Origin: SLSG01 sp964477035 | Lineage (GTDB): Bacteria; Bacteroidota; Bacteroidia; Bacteroidales; UBA7960 | Length of the DNA stretch: 64,000 bases | Direction: 5' to 3' | Assembly: GCA_964477035.1 (NCBI GenBank) | Contig: CAYZCW010000001.1 | Coordinates: forward strand, 186,001-250,000 | In this document: positions 1-8,034 of the stretch, piece after piece | Layout of the letters: the number at the start of each line of letters is the position of its first letter | Numbering within the stretch: the stretch's first letter is position 1 | Translations under genes and position numbers: made by a program | Notes under the pieces: model-generated | Told to the model about the DNA's origin: nothing | What the model saw: the letters and a program-made list of their open reading frames with translations, nothing else | The model's database searches: none

Positions 1-1
1 C

Positions 2-1498
2 CTGGCCCTGGCCTTGTTTGTCCTGGCCATCGCCGTAATCAACTTCATGAACCTGGCCACGGCCCGGGCCGCCACCCGCTCGAAAGAGGTGGGGGTTCGC
101 AAACTGCTGGGCAGCACCCGTTTGGCCCTGGTGGGGCAGTTTCTGCTGGAATCGCTGCTGGTGACGGCCATGGCGGTCCTCATCGCCCTGATCCTGGTGG
201 AATTATTCCTGACAGACTTTAACCAACTGGCCGGCACGGTGTTTCGTCTTGGCGACCTGGGAGCGGGGCCCCTCATCGCCCTGTTTCTGGGCGGAACGGT
301 TCTCGTGGGACTGCTGTCCGGGATTTATCCAGCCTTCTATCTCACGGCCTTTCAACCGGTCTCCGCACTCAAGGGGGAGCGCACCCGGGGCAAGCGCGGG
401 GCGTTCTTCAGGAAGGCCCTGATCGTCTTCCAGTTCACCGTGTCCATTGCCCTGGTGGCCGCCACCGTAACCGTGTACCGCCAGATCCATTTCATGAAAA
501 GCCAGGAGCTGGGTTTCCGCAAGGAAAACACCATCATCCTGGATGCTCCGGGTACCTCGCGCAAAGAGGCCTTCAAAACCGCCTTGCAGGAGCTGCCCGG
601 AGTGCTGGAAGTGAGTTTCTCCAATGCCGTGCCAGGCAGCATCACCTGGCAAAACTCAGAAATGGTGAACGGGATTCGCAAGCAGTATACCTTTTTGCCG
701 GCGCATGCCGATTACCTGAGTCTGCTGGGCGTCAGTCCCATTGCCGGCAGGGACTTCGATCCGTCCCTGCGGTCTGAACTGGACCGGGTGGTCATCATCA
801 ACGAGACTTCCGTGAATTATTTTGAGCTGGGAGACGATTACAATGACGTGCTCGGAAAAGAGATTGAAGGACGACGCATCATCGGCATTGTGCCCGACTT
901 TCATTACAATTCCCTCCACCAGCCCATCGGGCCCCTGGTCATTTGCTGGAATGAGCGGCATGCATTGCGGGCGTCGGTGCGACACGCCGGGCACGACCTT
1001 CCCGGGTTGACGGCCCGGCTGGAGGCCCTGCACCGGGAGTTTATGCCCGGCAGGAGCTTCATGCCCCTTCACCTTTCCGCGGAGTTCGACCGCCATTACC
1101 GCCAGGAGGAGCGGTTCGGAAAGATCGTTCTGCTGTTCTCCGGCTTTGCCGTGTTCATCGCCTGCCTGGGCTTGTTCGGCCTGGCTTCCTTCATGGCCGG
1201 GCAGCGGTCACGCGAGATTGCGGTGCGCAAGGTGCTGGGAGCCGGGGTGCTGCGCATCAGCTTCATGATGTTGAAGGACTTCTATATCCTGGCCGGGATC
1301 GCCCTGGCGGTGGCCACGCCCCTGGCCTGGTACTTTATGGACAACTGGCTTTCTTCCTTTCCCTACCATGCGGGCGTCGGGGCACTGCCCTTTGTTCTGG
1401 GCGGGCTGCTGGCCTTTGCAGTTACCACCCTTTCGGTCAGCTATCACGCCATCAGGGTCTCGCTGGCCAATCCGTCGGAAGCCCTGAAATACGAATGA
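2..1498 (+). CDS. MacB/FtsX-type ABC transporter permease, C-terminal part (5' end outside window)
   Basis: The open frame enters from the left edge, so the start lies upstream. About 498 residues of an inner-membrane permease of the MacB_PCD/FtsX class are visible. A first FtsX core carries the cytoplasmic loop motif RSKEVGVRKLLG, followed by two membrane segments. A periplasmic domain of about 200 residues comes next, then a second FtsX core with the matching loop RSREIAVRKVLG and the last three helices, ending in NPSEALKYE. The full-length Bacteroidota form has about 800 residues, as in the relative at 4926-7406. No ATPase is visible beside it. These permeases normally work with a separate LolD/MacB-type ATPase in mechanotransmission or lipoprotein and peptide export; the substrate cannot be read from the sequence. 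Confidence 0.93.
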   Translation: MALALFVLAIAVINFMNLATARAATRSKEVGVRKLLGSTRLALVGQFLLESLLVTAMAVLIALILVELFLTDFNQLAGTVFRLGDLGAGPLIALFLGGTVLVGLLSGIYPAFYLTAFQPVSALKGERTRGKRGAFFRKALIVFQFTVSIALVAATVTVYRQIHFMKSQELGFRKENTIILDAPGTSRKEAFKTALQELPGVLEVSFSNAVPGSITWQNSEMVNGIRKQYTFLPAHADYLSLLGVSPIAGRDFDPSLRSELDRVVIINETSVNYFELGDDYNDVLGKEIEGRRIIGIVPDFHYNSLHQPIGPLVICWNERHALRASVRHAGHDLPGLTARLEALHREFMPGRSFMPLHLSAEFDRHYRQEERFGKIVLLFSGFAVFIACLGLFGLASFMAGQRSREIAVRKVLGAGVLRISFMMLKDFYILAGIALAVATPLAWYFMDNWLSSFPYHAGVGALPFVLGGLLAFAVTTLSVSYHAIRVSLANPSEALKYE

Positions 1499-1537
1499 TG
1501 GGGAAGGGGATGGTGACCGGCGTTTCCCCTGCCGGCC

Positions 1538-2245
1538 CTAGCGGCCCGTGTTGGCAAGAAGCTTGAAGCCCCGGCCGTGGACGTTGAGAAGCTCCACTTC
1601 GGGATCCTCTTTGAGGTATTTGCGCAATTTGGCGATGTACACGTCCATGCTCCTGGCGTTAAAATAGTTGTCGTCAAGCCAGATCTTGTTCAGGGCTTCC
1701 GACCGGTCCAGCACTTCGTTGGTGCGGTCGCACAACATTTTTAAAAGCTGCGCTTCCTTGGAAGTCAGTTTTTGTTCCTGCCCGCCAATGCTCAGAATCT
1801 GCCTGGCATAATCGAAGGTGTATTTTCCGATGGTGAAATAGGTCTTTTCGGAATCGCCCGGTTTTCCGGAAAAGGTCCGGCGGTAAATGGCATTGATGCG
1901 CAACAGCAGTTCCTCCATGCTGAAGGGCTTGGTCAGGTAATCATCGGCTCCGATCTTCAGGCCCTCGATGATGTCTTCCTGCATGGTCTTTGCCGTCAGA
2001 AACAGGATGGGGATTTTTTTGTCGACCTTCCGGATTTCCCGGGCCACCGTAAATCCATCCATAAGGGGCATCATCACATCCAGGATGCAAAAGCTGAAGC
2101 TGCTCTGCAGGTAGGTGTTGTAGGCCTCTTCCCCGTTGATGCACAGTGTGGTGGGAAAACCCTTGGCTTCAAGGTAGGCCTTCAGTATGGTGCCCAGGTT
2201 GGGGTCATCTTCGGCAAGGAGGATCTTGATCTGTGGTTTTTCCAT
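1538..2245 (-). CDS. OmpR-family response regulator (RprY-like)
   Basis: A 235-residue two-domain regulator. The N-terminal receiver has the acidic pair AEDD, the phospho-acceptor Asp in ILDVMMPLMDG, the Thr in FLTAK and the Lys in LTKPF. The C-terminal winged helix (about residues 130-232) has the OmpR/PhoB signature RSMDVYIAKLRKYL and ends in GRGFKLL. It lies just downstream of its kinase. I use the ATG at 2245 because the receiver begins right after it. A GTG at 2272, overlapping the kinase stop by one base, would add nine residues and cannot be excluded. The gene ends 39 bp from the convergent permease. The phased repeats at 4020-4055 are a plausible autoregulatory site. Confidence 0.95.
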   Translation of the reverse strand: MEKPQIKILLAEDDPNLGTILKAYLEAKGFPTTLCINGEEAYNTYLQSSFSFCILDVMMPLMDGFTVAREIRKVDKKIPILFLTAKTMQEDIIEGLKIGADDYLTKPFSMEELLLRINAIYRRTFSGKPGDSEKTYFTIGKYTFDYARQILSIGGQEQKLTSKEAQLLKMLCDRTNEVLDRSEALNKIWLDDNYFNARSMDVYIAKLRKYLKEDPEVELLNVHGRGFKLLANTGR

Positions 2246-2271
2246 TTGGATGGCTATTGCGGTTGCGGACA

Positions 2272-3897
2272 CTATCCCCTTTGCGGTGGCTGGCTGAACC
2301 CGAAGGGGATGAAAACGGTGAACCGGGACCCCTTTCGGGGTTCACTGACTACGGAGACCCAACCCTCGTGTTTCTCGGCAATTGCCCTCACGTAACTGAG
2401 CCCCAGGCCAAACCCTTTCACATCGTGAATATTCCCGGTGGAAACCCGGTACAAGTTATCAAAAATTTTCTTTTGATTGGCACGGCTGATACCGATTCCG
2501 TTGTCCTGGACATGAATCAGGATCCCCTGGCTGTTGTTTTCTGTTGAAACGGTGATGCAGGGATTGAGGGGGCTGTATTTGTTGGCGTTGTCCAGCAGGT
2601 TGAAGACCACATTGGTCAGGTGGACCTTGTCGGCTTTTAAGAAGCTGTAGGTTGCATCCATTTTGGTGATGATCCTGCCGTTGCGCGCCTCCACCTGCAG
2701 CCCGATCTTCCGGATGGCGTCGTTGATCAGTTCGTGCACGTCCAGTCCGGTCTTGTTCAGTTTGATTTTGCCCTTGTCGATCAGCGCGGTTTGCAGCACC
2801 TTCTCTGTCATCATCCCCAGGCGTTTATTCTCTTCATCGATGACATTGATGTAGCTTTGGTAGAGACTTTCTGACTTTTGCACATCCTTGTCGCTCAGGG
2901 CCTGGCATGCCAGTGAAATGGTGGAGATTGGGGTCTTCAGCTCATGGGTCATGTTGTTGATGAAGTCGTTTTTCATGAGCGAGAGTTTCTTCTGCCTGAT
3001 CACCGTCATGATGGTGAATGAAAAGGAAGAAATGATGATCAGGATCAACAGGGATGAAGTGGCCAGCATGGCCGTCATCTGGGAAAAGATGTAACTTTTC
3101 TGCTGCGGGAAATACAGCAGGAGAAATTCCGGGTTGACAAAAATGTCATTGGGGTACAGGCTGTAAAAATAGGGGCTGTTCATCAGATCCTGCGGGTACT
3201 GCCCCGTTTTCTGGCTGGTAAAGGCATTGGTCACCCGGTTGAAAATGCCAAACTCATAGTCCGTCTTGATCCCATGGCTGAGCAGCTCCACGCCAAGGAG
3301 TGAGTCCAGCATGGCGGCATTTTCCGAGGGTGACAGGGCCAGCGAATACCGGTTTGAAAACATGTCCTCGAACAAATCGTTGATGATCCTGGTCCGGTTG
3401 AAAAAAAAACTCAAAGGGTCCTCTGTCGGAAGGGGTCCTGACCCGGGCAGGTAGCCACGGCTGCCAAAAGGCTCCGGCACATCCATGGAAACAATCCCGG
3501 TATCCCCCGGGGAGGTAATACCCTGGCCGTCCTGGAAAATGTTCAACTGAAACTCCTGCCAGAAAAGAGCGCCGGCGGGGTCTTCGGCAGGACTGACGGG
3601 ATCCGGTTGTTGCAGGGTGGCCATTTGCCGGTAGTATACCTGGTTGAGTGAGTCCAGCAGGTGGTTCAGCCGCTGGTTGAGCTGCTGGCCGTGTTCCCTC
3701 TGGAGCATCACCTTGCGCGTCATCTCCATCTTGTTGAACTTGTAAATGGCACGGCTTGCCGCCTCGCTGACCCCGCGGTCGAAGTTGGCTTCTTTCACGG
3801 ACAGGGCATTGCGGATCCAGTATAACTGAATGCCAATCAGCCCCAGCAATGAGAGGGTGATGGAAATAATGACCAGGAAGATGAACCGTTTCTTCAT
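2272..3897 (-). CDS. Membrane sensor histidine kinase (RprX-like)
   Basis: A 541-residue kinase. TM1 covers about residues 3-22. An extracytoplasmic sensor region of roughly 250 residues follows, then TM2 just before the dimerisation helix. The H-box is in NNMTHELKTP, the N-box in LLDNANKYSP, G1 is DNGIGI and G2 is GFGLGLSYV. No clear HAMP domain is seen between TM2 and the H-box. The frame is open upstream for 29 more codons, but the ATG at 3897 (MKKRF) gives a normal signal-anchor start. It is the first gene of the two-gene operon with the regulator at 1538-2245. The sensor domain resembles nothing I can name, so the stimulus is unknown. Confidence 0.95.
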   Translation of the reverse strand: MKKRFIFLVIISITLSLLGLIGIQLYWIRNALSVKEANFDRGVSEAASRAIYKFNKMEMTRKVMLQREHGQQLNQRLNHLLDSLNQVYYRQMATLQQPDPVSPAEDPAGALFWQEFQLNIFQDGQGITSPGDTGIVSMDVPEPFGSRGYLPGSGPLPTEDPLSFFFNRTRIINDLFEDMFSNRYSLALSPSENAAMLDSLLGVELLSHGIKTDYEFGIFNRVTNAFTSQKTGQYPQDLMNSPYFYSLYPNDIFVNPEFLLLYFPQQKSYIFSQMTAMLATSSLLILIIISSFSFTIMTVIRQKKLSLMKNDFINNMTHELKTPISTISLACQALSDKDVQKSESLYQSYINVIDEENKRLGMMTEKVLQTALIDKGKIKLNKTGLDVHELINDAIRKIGLQVEARNGRIITKMDATYSFLKADKVHLTNVVFNLLDNANKYSPLNPCITVSTENNSQGILIHVQDNGIGISRANQKKIFDNLYRVSTGNIHDVKGFGLGLSYVRAIAEKHEGWVSVVSEPRKGSRFTVFIPFGFSQPPQRG

Positions 3898-3985
3898 GGA
3901 GAAAATAAGGTATGGGACAATCCTGCGTCGTGGCACCGCATGAAACAAGCAGGGACGGCCGGTTGCAGCGTTCATCGCCTGCATG

Positions 3986-3993
3986 CAAAAATA
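3986..3993 (-). promoter_or_regulatory. Candidate -7 element of the kinase/regulator operon
   Basis: Read on the minus strand this is TATTTTTG, matching the Bacteroidota -7 consensus TAnnTTTG. It would place the start near 3979, giving a leader of about 80 nt before the ATG at 3897. No good -33 TTG stands at the expected distance, which fits a promoter that depends on an activator bound just upstream at 4020-4055. Confidence 0.45.
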
Positions 3994-4019
3994 AGACGTA
4001 AACAGGCCGCCTGACCGCG

Positions 4020-4055
4020 TTTAACAGAATTTAACACGCTTTAACTTTTTTTAAA
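4020..4055. promoter_or_regulatory. Phased direct repeats (TTTAAC x3 plus TTTAAA), candidate response-regulator box
   Basis: TTTAAC occurs at 4020, 4030 and 4040 and TTTAAA at 4050, so the period is exactly 10 bp. OmpR/PhoB-family regulators bind tandem direct repeats spaced about one helical turn. The array is immediately upstream of the kinase/regulator operon, about 41-76 bp upstream of its inferred start, where an activator would sit. It is also about 38-73 bp upstream of the inferred start of a divergent plus-strand transcript. The repeat is seen directly; the binding partner is inferred. Confidence 0.55.
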
Positions 4056-4078
4056 TCAGGGGAAAACAAGGAATCAAC

Positions 4079-4086
4079 TATTTTTG
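4079..4086 (+). promoter_or_regulatory. Candidate -7 element for a divergent short transcript
   Basis: TATTTTTG matches TAnnTTTG on the plus strand. No gene starts close downstream, but an intrinsic terminator stands about 100 bp on. No clear -33 TTG is present, so this call rests on the -7 box and the context. Confidence 0.3.
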
Positions 4087-4092
4087 TTCTGA

Positions 4093-4192
4093 GCAGAAAT
4101 GCTTAAACCAATTGAATAATTTTGGTTAATTGTGAATTGGTTTTGTGGTTATAAATTGTGGGAAAAGGGGCTCCGGAAGGAGCCTCTTTTTT
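4093..4192 (+). ncRNA. Candidate small RNA between divergent promoter and intrinsic terminator
   Basis: The 546-bp space between the kinase (3897) and the lipoprotein (4444) has no convincing reading frame. It does hold a -7-like box at 4079-4086, a perfect 9-bp inverted repeat (AAACCAATT at 4105-4113 and AATTGGTTT at 4135-4143) and a strong intrinsic terminator at 4163-4192. Together these outline an RNA of about 100 nt. The stretch from 4193 to 4443 shows nothing further I can name. The existence of the RNA is inferred. Confidence 0.35.
4163..4192 (+). terminator. Intrinsic terminator
   Basis: The GC core GGCTCC-GGAA-GGAGCC extends through one G-U pair and five further pairs to a 12-bp stem at 4163-4190, with a T-run on the 3' side. 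An A-run on the 5' side means it could also work on the minus strand. No coding gene ends here on either strand. Confidence 0.75.
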
Positions 4193-4443
4193 CGTCTTTC
4201 CCGTTTGTCCCCGCCACCCCGGACGGGGAATCACCGCCGCCCGCTGCCCCCGTTGAATGGCGCCGGGCGTTTGCCCCCGGCCAGGTGTACGAAAATGTAC
4301 AAGCCTGTCCGTTTTAATACAGTCAGCCGGATATTCCTTTCCTGTGGCCATTCATAATGCATTGATGGTTAGCACATAAATGTATTTTGCACGTGGTTTG
4401 ATGTAGTTTCTTATGTTTTGTTGTCCATCAAATCGCTCCCTGC

Positions 4444-4929
4444 ATGAATGGAAAAGCCCGGGCCCTGTTTGTCGTGATATGGATGCTGGTGTTGACGGCC
4501 TGCCAGCCCCTGCCGGAAACTGCGGCCGGGGAGGCAGGCAGCCGTCCTGCTGCCGAAGCGGTCCATCCCCCGACTCCGGAGGATGTTGTGGCCGTTTTCT
4601 GCGAGAACTTCTTTGTATCCGCTCCGCCAAATTTTGACAGCGAAGCCGCCAGAATGGCCTATGGAATGCTGTCTTCGTCGACCCAGAGCAACCTGAATGG
4701 CATCAAGGCCGGATTGTCAGGACGGCTTACCGTGTTTGCCGGCTTTAAAGAGATTCCCGATCTCGGGTTCCATATTAGTGGGGTTCTTGAGAAAACCGAC
4801 GAGCTGGCGCTGGTGGAAACCTGCTGGCATTATGTGTCTGATGATGAAGACTCCACCGAGATGGTGAAAGTGTTCGTTCTTGCCCGGCAGGAAGGTTTGT
4901 GGAAAATTGATGACATCCAACGTGAATGA
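4444..4929 (+). CDS. Putative lipoprotein, possibly NTF2-like
   Basis: A 161-residue protein. The N-terminus is a lipoprotein signal peptide with lipobox LTAC, followed by a Pro/Ala-rich linker. The body (about residues 45-161) alternates a helix-rich start with strands and ends in GLWKIDDIQRE. This resembles NTF2/SnoaL-like lipoproteins whose last strand reads W+I..I, but I cannot assign a family firmly. Its stop overlaps the start of the following permease (ATGA), so the two are probably translationally coupled and act together at the cell envelope. Confidence 0.8.
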   Translation: MNGKARALFVVIWMLVLTACQPLPETAAGEAGSRPAAEAVHPPTPEDVVAVFCENFFVSAPPNFDSEAARMAYGMLSSSTQSNLNGIKAGLSGRLTVFAGFKEIPDLGFHISGVLEKTDELALVETCWHYVSDDEDSTEMVKVFVLARQEGLWKIDDIQRE

Positions 4930-7406
4930 AACAGCAAGAGTTTAAAATATCCATGCGCAGGCTGCTTAAAGAGCGCTTGTATACCCTGATCAACGTTGGC
5001 GGGCTGGCCCTTGGGATGGCTGCCGCCCTACTGATCTTTTTATACCTGCTTTTTGAAACCAGTTACGACCGCCACCATACCGACCATGAGAGGATTTACC
5101 GGGTCGGCACGGACCTGACCGTGGAAGGGGAGCACATGCAGCTGGCCACCAACACCGTGCCGCTTGGTCCCCTGATGAAAAGCCAGCTTCCCGAAATCAC
5201 GGAATTCCTGCGGATTTTCCCTGCCGGTTATTTTTTTCGCAACATCATCTACCGTTACGAGGACAGGCATTTCTTTGAAGACGGGGTATTCGCGGCCGAC
5301 TCCACAATGTTCGAATTCTTTACCTGCCGTTTTCTGGAAGGCCGGCCTGAGCATGCGTTGAATGAACCGTTTTCCCTGGTCATGACCGAAAGCATGGCCC
5401 GGCGGTATTTCGGCGATGAGCCGGCATTCGGGAAGATGGTTCAACTGGATGGTGCGGGGACTTTCAGGGTCACGGCCGTTATCGAGGACACGCCGATAAA
5501 CAGCCATTTCCAGTTTACCGGGCTCTTCTCCATGGCGACCATGCCGCACCTCAACCACCTGATCGAGGCCGGCTTCATGCGCGGAGCCACCTGGCAGTCC
5601 CTGGAAACGGCCCATGGGGCCCGCATCATGTGGGTCTACCTGAAGACAGCCGCGGGGTTTGATCCGGACAAATTCATGGAACACACCTGGCCGGGGTTTT
5701 ATCAGGACCATATTGTCCCCCGGGTTGGCTTTGAAGGGGCCTACGAGAACCTGCTGATCTTTCAGCCGATGGCCAGCATCCACCTGAATTCAAGACTGCC
5801 TTACGAGATGAGCTCGGCCACCGGTGCCGTGACCATGATGAGTCCGGAGCTGGTCCGTATTTTTTCCCTGATTGCGGTGTTCCTCCTGGTGCTGGCGGCC
5901 ATCAACTATACCAATATCGCCATCAGCCGGTTCAGCCGGAGGAGCAAGGAGGTGGGCGTGAAAAAGGTGATGGGGGCTCCGAGGGGCACCCTGGTGCGGC
6001 AATTCTTCGTCGAATCGGTCATCACCACCCTGGTGGCCCTGTTGCTGGCCCTGCTGGTGGTGGAGCTGTTGCTGCCCCATGTGAACAATCTGCTGAATGT
6101 GCGTCTGTCGGCCAATGTCTTTTCCAATCCGCTGTTGTTGCTGATCCTGTTGGGGGTTGCCGCTTTCGTCGGGGTGATCGCCGGCGGGTATCCGGCCGTC
6201 TACCTGTCGTCATTTTCCCCGCTTCAGGCACTGGCACAGCGGTCGCAGCCGGGTCGTAAAACCCTCACCCTTAAAAAGGGCCTGATCATCATTCAGTTTG
6301 CGATCTCTGTGTTCATGATTGCCGCCACCCTGATTGTGAACAGCCAGTTGAGGTTTGTCAATGGCAAAGACCTTGGTTTTGACCGGGAGCACGTGCTGGT
6401 GGTGGAACTGCAGGATCCCGCCAGCAGGCAGGGTGCCGAAGCACTGAAGAACAGCCTCGGCCAGATCTCGGAGGTCGAACGGGTGATGGTATCCAATTAT
6501 TTCCCTTCCATTGTGACCATGTTCAACGGCCTGCATGTGGAAACCGAAACGGGTTTTGCTTCCTATTCTGCCAATGTGGTCCAGGTAAACCCGGACTTTC
6601 CCGGCTTCATGGACATGACCCTGCATGAAGGACGGTTTTTTGATTGGGAGCAGCCGACAGATTTCCTGGAAGCGGTGGTGGTCAACCAGGCCGCTGTCCA
6701 TTATTTTGGCTGGGAGGAGGCCCTTGGCAAGGAGGTGTCCTCCGGCTTTGTATGGCCGGACGGCACCACATCCACCAACCGAAAAGTCATCGGGGTGGTC
6801 AGGGATTTTCATTATGCCAGCCTGGTCAACCCGATTGAGCCGATGGTCTTTTACCCGATGCGGAATGCGGGCAATTACCTCCTTGTGAAGGTGCGGGGCG
6901 ACCGGTTCGCTGAGGGGGTCCGTGCCCTTGAAAGTGCCTGGGGAGCGTTTGCCCCGAACCAACCGCTCGAATACCATATCCTGGATCGGGTCATCGCCGG
7001 CATGTATGACTCTCAAAGGGTGCTGGGGATATTCTTTGCGGCTTTTGCCTGGCTCTGCATCATCATTGCCTTCCTGGGCCTTTACGGGCTATCGGCTTTT
7101 TCAGCAGAGCAGCGGACCCGCGAGATTGGTATCCGCAAGGTCCTGGGAGCCCGCTTTGCCGACGTGCTTGCCATTCTGGGGCGGGAGTTTATGTGGCTGA
7201 TCCTGGTGGCCATGGCCATCGCGGCAGTCCTGGCCTGGTATATGATGAACCGCTGGCTTGCAAGCTTTGCCTACCATGTGGATCTCAACTTCTGGCCCCT
7301 GCTGGTTGCCGGTCTGGCCGCCACCGGGATCGCTTTACTGGCAGTGGGCGTTCATGCCTGGCGGGCCTCGCGTATGAATGCCACCGAGAGCCTCAAGTAT
7401 GAATAG
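4926..7406 (+). CDS. MacB/FtsX-type ABC transporter permease (full length)
   Basis: 826 residues, the usual length for Bacteroidota two-core permeases. TM1 lies at about residues 20-42. A MacB_PCD periplasmic domain runs to about 310. The first FtsX core follows with loop RRSKEVGVKKVMG. A second helix near 455-475 leads into a second periplasmic domain, and the last FtsX core has loop QRTREIGIRKVLG and ends in NATESLKYE. It has the same architecture as the truncated relative at the left edge. It overlaps the upstream lipoprotein gene by 4 nt. No ATPase is encoded nearby. The two permeases flank a two-component system, a layout common for envelope-stress or antimicrobial-peptide responses; that role is inferred from context. 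Confidence 0.95.
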   Translation: MKQQEFKISMRRLLKERLYTLINVGGLALGMAAALLIFLYLLFETSYDRHHTDHERIYRVGTDLTVEGEHMQLATNTVPLGPLMKSQLPEITEFLRIFPAGYFFRNIIYRYEDRHFFEDGVFAADSTMFEFFTCRFLEGRPEHALNEPFSLVMTESMARRYFGDEPAFGKMVQLDGAGTFRVTAVIEDTPINSHFQFTGLFSMATMPHLNHLIEAGFMRGATWQSLETAHGARIMWVYLKTAAGFDPDKFMEHTWPGFYQDHIVPRVGFEGAYENLLIFQPMASIHLNSRLPYEMSSATGAVTMMSPELVRIFSLIAVFLLVLAAINYTNIAISRFSRRSKEVGVKKVMGAPRGTLVRQFFVESVITTLVALLLALLVVELLLPHVNNLLNVRLSANVFSNPLLLLILLGVAAFVGVIAGGYPAVYLSSFSPLQALAQRSQPGRKTLTLKKGLIIIQFAISVFMIAATLIVNSQLRFVNGKDLGFDREHVLVVELQDPASRQGAEALKNSLGQISEVERVMVSNYFPSIVTMFNGLHVETETGFASYSANVVQVNPDFPGFMDMTLHEGRFFDWEQPTDFLEAVVVNQAAVHYFGWEEALGKEVSSGFVWPDGTTSTNRKVIGVVRDFHYASLVNPIEPMVFYPMRNAGNYLLVKVRGDRFAEGVRALESAWGAFAPNQPLEYHILDRVIAGMYDSQRVLGIFFAAFAWLCIIIAFLGLYGLSAFSAEQRTREIGIRKVLGARFADVLAILGREFMWLILVAMAIAAVLAWYMMNRWLASFAYHVDLNFWPLLVAGLAATGIALLAVGVHAWRASRMNATESLKYE

Positions 7407-7474
7407 AGCCCGGTCCGCCCTGCAGTCCGGATATTTTATGGTGTGCTTTATTAACCCATCCTGTTCATTGAGTC

Positions 7475-7741
7475 ATGAGAGAAATTGTCATCCTGATCCC
7501 CGACGTGGATGCAAAGCAGAACGTGGAGATCGACGTTCGTATCAACGGACGGAAACGCACCCTGAAATACAGGGTGGAAGTGGTTGAGTGGGAGGGCGAT
7601 GAACCATCAACCGATCGTGTGGAGGTCCTGAAGCGGAAGATTGAGGCCTATGATAAGGACTGGCAGCTGATGGAGATCGGGGCACCGGGTCACAACCAAA
7701 TCCCCCTGGTGTTCAGAAAAACCAAAACGAACCCTTCCTGA
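7475..7741 (+). CDS. Small conserved-type hypothetical protein (88 aa)
   Basis: A short acidic/basic protein without signal peptide or membrane segment. Its first half reads as beta strands (EIVILIPDVDA, VEIDVRINGRKR, YRVEVVEW) and its second half as a helix (VEVLKRKIEAYDKDW). It stands alone, 68 bp after the permease and just before the hairpin at 7748-7775. I do not recognise a family. Coding is supported by codon use and by the ordered strand/helix pattern. Confidence 0.75.
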   Translation: MREIVILIPDVDAKQNVEIDVRINGRKRTLKYRVEVVEWEGDEPSTDRVEVLKRKIEAYDKDWQLMEIGAPGHNQIPLVFRKTKTNPS

Positions 7742-7747
7742 GTGGGC

Positions 7748-7775
7748 AAAAAAAACCCCCTGATGCAGGGGGTCT
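7748..7775 (-). terminator. Intrinsic terminator after tRNA-Leu (possibly bidirectional)
   Basis: A perfect 7-bp stem CCCCCTG / CAGGGGG (7756-7762 and 7766-7772) with a 3-nt loop. On the minus strand it is followed by an eight-base U-run, so it terminates the tRNA-Leu transcript. It also lies 14 bp after the stop of the small gene at 7475-7741. Confidence 0.85.
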
Positions 7776-7789
7776 TGCGCCGTTCTTCG

Positions 7790-7873
7790 TACCCGGGGCC
7801 GGGATCGAACCGGCACGATATTGCTATCATTGGTGTTTGAGACCAACGCGTCTACCAATTCCGCCACCCGGGC
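7790..7873 (-). tRNA. tRNA-Leu (anticodon CAA)
   Basis: 84 nt reading GCCCGGGTGGCGGAATTGG... on the minus strand. The acceptor stem GCCCGGG pairs with CCCGGGT and the discriminator is A. There is a long variable arm as expected for class II tRNA. The anticodon stem is TTGGT/ACCAA with loop CTCAAAC, giving CAA. The T arm contains GGTTCGATCCC. The 3' CCA is not encoded. Confidence 0.95.
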
Positions 7874-7907
7874 AGGGACCGCCACCATGTTTGCGGTTTA
7901 GCGCCTG

Positions 7908-7938
7908 CAAATTTAAGCATTCCTTTGGTTTCGTCAAA
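7908..7938 (-). promoter_or_regulatory. Promoter of tRNA-Leu
   Basis: On the minus strand a -33 element TTTGAC (7933-7938) and a -7 element TAAATTTG (7908-7915) are about 19 bp apart, matching the Bacteroidota consensus. Transcription would begin about 30 nt before the mature tRNA. Confidence 0.65.
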
Positions 7939-7985
7939 ATAAATGGAAAATAGGGAAGGCCCGCACGGGTTTGTTTTTTTATTCC

Positions 7986-7993
7986 TAATTTTG
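7986..7993 (+). promoter_or_regulatory. -7 element upstream of prs
   Basis: TAATTTTG fits TAnnTTTG and would start transcription near 8000, giving a leader of about 35 nt. No convincing -33 TTG is at the usual spacing. Confidence 0.4.
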
Positions 7994-8034
7994 AGGGTCG
8001 AAAGTCCGTTGCCCACAAAAAAAAACACCCGCCC

